A program made the position numbers and the translations under genes. The notes under the pieces are model-generated. The model was not told the DNA's origin, did not search any database, and saw only the letters and a program-made list of their open reading frames with translations. Positions 61,271 through 64,000 of a stretch of 64,000 nucleotides of DNA are shown here, one piece after another. How positions within the stretch are numbered: the stretch's first letter is position 1; each line of letters begins with the position of its first letter. Source of the DNA: Nilaparvata lugens (lineage: Eukaryota > Arthropoda > Insecta > Hemiptera > Delphacidae); contig NC_052508.1 in the NCBI RefSeq assembly GCF_014356525.2, positions 41,829,358 through 41,893,357 on the forward strand. Reading direction: 5' to 3'.

Positions 61271-61960
61271 ATGGTTGTTATTACATTACGATCTAGATCA
61301 AGTGATCTCTATGAACATTTACAAGAAATTCTCGATTTGGATAAAAATAAAGAATGGGAAATTGGATTGATTAATTTCTGTACTTACAATAGCATTGCAA
61401 ATGTTATAAAAGGTAAAAATTCTACCTTCAAATATGGTGATAAATTAATTGATCTTGATACGGGTGCATATGAAGTTGATGACATTATATTAGCTTTAAA
61501 GAGTAAATTGAATAGTGACGAAAAGAAACTTAATATAAGAGCTAACACGAATACTATGAAGCTCGAAATTCGTTCTGATAAGCCTATTGACTTTACATCA
61601 TCTACTTCAATAGGAAAAATGCTTGGTTTTGATAATGTTATATTACAACCGAATAAATGGTATTATTCTCAGCATTTAGTTAGCATAACAAATATTAACT
61701 CTATTGTAGTTGAGTGCAATATAGCCTGTGGGAGTTACTCCGATGGCAAACAGAAACATATTATATACGAGTTCTCACCTAGAGTACCTAGCGGGTATTT
61801 GATAAATGAAACGCCTAATCCGATAATCTATATGCCTTTAAACACACATAGAATTCAAAGCATTAATGTAAAGGTAACCGATCAAGAAGGATCGTTTATT
61901 GATTTCCGAGGAGATATAATTACAATTAGACTTCACATTCGTGAAAAACAAAGAACTTGA
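61271..61960 (+). CDS. Minor capsid (penton-type) protein
   Basis: Intact, 229 residues from ATG 61271 (MVVITLRSRSSDLYEHL); the frame is open further upstream but overlaps the protease. Features are those of the single-jelly-roll penton protein of Polintons/adintoviruses: EWEIGLINFCTYNSI near the start, IGKMLGFDN in the middle, VECNIACGSY and a C-terminal RLHIREKQ. It forms the vertices of the icosahedral capsid. It stands in the usual order protease, penton, major capsid protein. Confidence 0.88.
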   Translation: MVVITLRSRSSDLYEHLQEILDLDKNKEWEIGLINFCTYNSIANVIKGKNSTFKYGDKLIDLDTGAYEVDDIILALKSKLNSDEKKLNIRANTNTMKLEIRSDKPIDFTSSTSIGKMLGFDNVILQPNKWYYSQHLVSITNINSIVVECNIACGSYSDGKQKHIIYEFSPRVPSGYLINETPNPIIYMPLNTHRIQSINVKVTDQEGSFIDFRGDIITIRLHIREKQRT

Positions 61961-61961
61961 A

Positions 61962-62138
61962 ATGGGATTCCTCGTTTTCAAACCTCGCACTAGCATTTGC
62001 TCACAGAAGCTCATTAGAGACTCGTACGTGATAGAGTCAACACCTAAAAAGCTACGTGCTATATCAGTGAAAAGCGCGAGAATATTGGAAAAGTTGGGAT
62101 TTATAGTAGATTGGCGTCATGTACGGCGCAGCAATTAG
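61962..62138 (+). CDS. Small conserved-position protein between penton and major capsid genes
   Basis: A 58-residue basic protein from ATG 61962 (MGFLVFKPRTS), one base after the penton stop and overlapping the start of the next gene by 20 bases. The end reads SARILEKLGFIVD. Small proteins occur at this position in related elements, but I cannot name this one. The tight packing on both sides suggests it is real. Confidence 0.55.
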   Translation: MGFLVFKPRTSICSQKLIRDSYVIESTPKKLRAISVKSARILEKLGFIVDWRHVRRSN

Positions 62139-63351
62139 TGAAATTCTCGATGTTGAATCTCAACTCGAGTTCTATAATGATATTACTAAATTTCAGTTCC
62201 ATACTCATACAGTATATTCAGGTCAAGAAATTAAACCCTCAGATGAAGCTCGCATCCATGTGGCTTCTATGGATCAGTACAGCCTTCCATGCAAATCATT
62301 TATATTTATTGAGGGGGAGGTGAAGTGTACAAAACCAGCTGCAAAGGCTGGGGATGCTCCGATAGAAGCTAAGTATATATTATCCAGTAACCTCATTGGA
62401 AATCTCTTTGATGAAATTCGATATGAATTGGCTGGGCAACAAATTTCTAAATCAAGACTAATTGGATTAACATCAACAATTAAAGCTATACTAGTGAAAA
62501 ATATGTTTGATAAGAACACATATCACTTGGCCGGGTTTGACAGAGCAGGATATACACTGAAAGATAATAAGTTTACATTCTGTGTACCTCTTAAATTAGT
62601 TTTACCATTTTTTGAAGACTTTCAAAGAATAATTTTAAACTTGAAACAAGAACTTGTATTATTAAGATCGCCAACAGATCTCAATTGCATCGAGTCTACA
62701 GAAGCAACAAACGTTAATATAAAAATAACGAAGCTTCAATGGAGAATTCCCTATATTACTCTAGAAGATCATGTGAGGTTGAAATTTTTGAGATTGCTCG
62801 ATGCTGATACACCGCTGAAGCTGAGCTTTCGTCATTGGGAGATTTCAGAATTACCAAATTTACAAAATAGCACTGTTCATTCTTGGGCAGTAAAAACCGC
62901 ATCCCATCTCGACACACCAAAGTATGTTGTTTTAGCGTTTCAAACAGATCGTAAGAATAAAATTAAAAAATCAATCTCGGAATTTGATAATTGTAATCTT
63001 CAAAATGCAAAGGTCTTCTTCAACTCTGACTATTTTCCTTATGAAAACCTCCTTGGTAAACAAGAATTGATGTACCGTATGTTTTTGGATTTTCCCTCAG
63101 CGTACTATAACCATAGTATCAATACTGAGCTTGGAACAGAGATTGATTTTGACACATTTCGTACTAAAACAACCCTGATTGTAATTGACTGTTCACATCA
63201 ATCTTCTCATTTGAAATCCTCCACAGATATTAGAATAGATATGGAATTTAAGGAAGCTGTACCTCCAAATACTTCCGCTTATTGCATTTTAATCAGTGAT
63301 CGTATCATGGAGTACACTCCCCTTACTTCCATGGTGAAGGAAGTTCAGTAA
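62119..63351 (+). CDS. Major capsid protein (double-jelly-roll, hexon-like)
   Basis: Intact, 410 residues from ATG 62119. The sequence has the character of insect Polinton/adintovirus major capsid proteins: ELAGQQISKSRLIGLTSTI, FCVPLKLVLPFFEDF, a repeated beta-rich pattern in two halves, and LSFRHWEISELP followed by a C-terminal half with KYVVLAFQTDRKNK. Trimers of this protein would build the capsid faces. No break is visible, in contrast to the polymerase. Confidence 0.9.
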   Translation: MYGAAISEILDVESQLEFYNDITKFQFHTHTVYSGQEIKPSDEARIHVASMDQYSLPCKSFIFIEGEVKCTKPAAKAGDAPIEAKYILSSNLIGNLFDEIRYELAGQQISKSRLIGLTSTIKAILVKNMFDKNTYHLAGFDRAGYTLKDNKFTFCVPLKLVLPFFEDFQRIILNLKQELVLLRSPTDLNCIESTEATNVNIKITKLQWRIPYITLEDHVRLKFLRLLDADTPLKLSFRHWEISELPNLQNSTVHSWAVKTASHLDTPKYVVLAFQTDRKNKIKKSISEFDNCNLQNAKVFFNSDYFPYENLLGKQELMYRMFLDFPSAYYNHSINTELGTEIDFDTFRTKTTLIVIDCSHQSSHLKSSTDIRIDMEFKEAVPPNTSAYCILISDRIMEYTPLTSMVKEVQ

Positions 63352-63439
63352 TTTCTTGATAGAGCACAAGCTATATAGGTATTGCATTTTTCAAATTTTA
63401 CTCATTTGAGGTTTTAGCTTTGATCGGTTAACATCTAGA

Positions 63440-64000
63440 ATGTCTTCTAATTCTGAGAAGAAAACCTGCTCTATCGGGATACAGTGCGATCTTGATAAAG
63501 AAGACAGCATCTATCATGACTCAAGATGTAGTACACCTATAATGTCTTCTAATTCTGAGAAGAAAACACAATCTATTGACACGCAGTGTGATCTTGACAC
63601 GCAGTGTGATCTTGACACCAAACAAGACTTCTTCTACTATCACTCAAGATGTAGTACACTTAAACCACAGGAGGAGAATGGAGGAGGAGGAGGAGGAGAA
63701 GGAGGAGAAGGAGGAGAAAGGAGGACAAAGGAGGAGGACAAAACAGCACAAGAGGAGGAATCCTCCTGTAAAAAATTTGCAACAGTCGACATGCATTGGT
63801 TCAAGGGAACTTCTAATCAAATTATCGTGAAAGAAATCGGAATTGTAGATCAGCTAAATAGCTTTGTTGTGTTACATTTCAAGTCGCCATTTGCAAAGTC
63901 GGAATTGAATGCTAAATTGCGTAAGCAAGTAACATGGGCTGAGAACAATTATCACAAAATACGCTGGGAAGATGGTAATTTTATTTATACAGACGAATTA
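63440..64000 (+). CDS. Partial gene running off the window, Glu/Gly-rich, conserved C-terminal part
   Basis: From ATG 63440 the frame stays open to the last base (187 codons). The N-terminus is an internal duplication: MSSNSEKKT occurs at codons 1-9 and 35-43, each followed by a QCDLD segment and later SRCSTP or SRCSTL. A Gly/Glu/Lys-rich low-complexity stretch follows (about 63660-63770). The last 70 codons (MHWFKG, IVKEIGIVD, VTWAENNYHKIRWEDG) resemble a conserved domain I associate with insect Polinton-type proteins, function unknown. It lies 88 bases after the capsid gene with a TATATAG at about 63374. Confidence 0.7.
   Translation, partial: MSSNSEKKTCSIGIQCDLDKEDSIYHDSRCSTPIMSSNSEKKTQSIDTQCDLDTQCDLDTKQDFFYYHSRCSTLKPQEENGGGGGGEGGEGGERRTKEEDKTAQEEESSCKKFATVDMHWFKGTSNQIIVKEIGIVDQLNSFVVLHFKSPFAKSELNAKLRKQVTWAENNYHKIRWEDGNFIYTDEL

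Larger units (their letters stand above)
48100..64000. mobile_element. Endogenous adintovirus / Maverick-Polinton (partial, right end outside window)
   Basis: The hallmark set is present together: protein-primed type DNA polymerase B, retroviral-type integrase, packaging ATPase, adenain-like protease, penton-type and hexon-type capsid proteins, and a PLA2-like core protein. Genes left of 55.9 kb are all on the minus strand and those right of 56.0 kb all on the plus strand. The left terminus is not identified, and the right end lies beyond 64000. At least 16 kb fits the usual 15-25 kb size. Several genes are broken at single sites, so it is a decayed copy or carries assembly indels. Confidence 0.92.

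Overview
The window looks like an insect nuclear genome, probably a hemipteran. It is AT-rich, packed with decayed retrotransposons, DNA transposons, short tandem arrays and microsatellites, and has very low gene density. The hemipteran call rests on the style of the interspersed repeats and is only a guess. I recognise no convincing host protein gene.

Layout. 1-3.7 kb: two tandem arrays (160-bp and about 124-bp units) and a long palindrome. 3.74-8.40 kb: a full-length but frameshifted Jockey-type LINE on the minus strand, bounded by a 12-bp target-site duplication. 8.4-14.6 kb: a (GT)n run, an interspersed repeat family and two copies of a roughly 240-bp MITE, one nested in that family with TTAA on both sides. 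14.6-18.6 kb: a decayed cut-and-paste transposon with a broken DDE-type transposase, a 150-bp tandem array and a foldback. 23.0-23.6 kb: a 605-bp TIR element with an 8-9 bp target duplication. 26.4-33.4 kb: a broken LINE gag gene, a TIR element, an endogenous copy of an RNA-virus superfamily 1 helicase, then directly abutting it a 5'-truncated LINE reverse transcriptase ending in a hairpin and ATT repeats. 35.8-38.7 kb: an inverted-repeat structure around a GAA array of about 600 bp, flanked by direct repeats of about 330 bp. 39-48 kb: a minisatellite, a foldback MITE, a strongly purine/pyrimidine-skewed stretch and no recognisable gene.

The main object is 48.1 kb to the window edge: at least 16 kb of an endogenous adintovirus / Maverick-Polinton. 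The left half is transcribed leftwards: coiled-coil virion-type protein, conserved hypothetical, packaging ATPase, retroviral-type integrase and protein-primed DNA polymerase B. The right half is transcribed rightwards: a BIR-domain (IAP-like) protein, a putative two-exon acidic protein, a type II membrane protein, a phospholipase A2/basic core protein, an adenain-like protease, the penton-type minor capsid protein, a small protein, the double-jelly-roll major capsid protein, and an open gene running off the end. Integration (integrase), replication (PolB), packaging (ATPase), maturation (protease) and shell (two capsid proteins) are all represented. Protease, both capsid genes and integrase are open. 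PolB, the hypothetical next to the ATPase, the PLA2 gene and the BIR gene carry single-site frameshifts or stops, and the ATPase has an altered Walker A loop. The copy is therefore decayed, or it carries uncorrected indels. Several perfect inverted repeats sit at gene ends inside the element.
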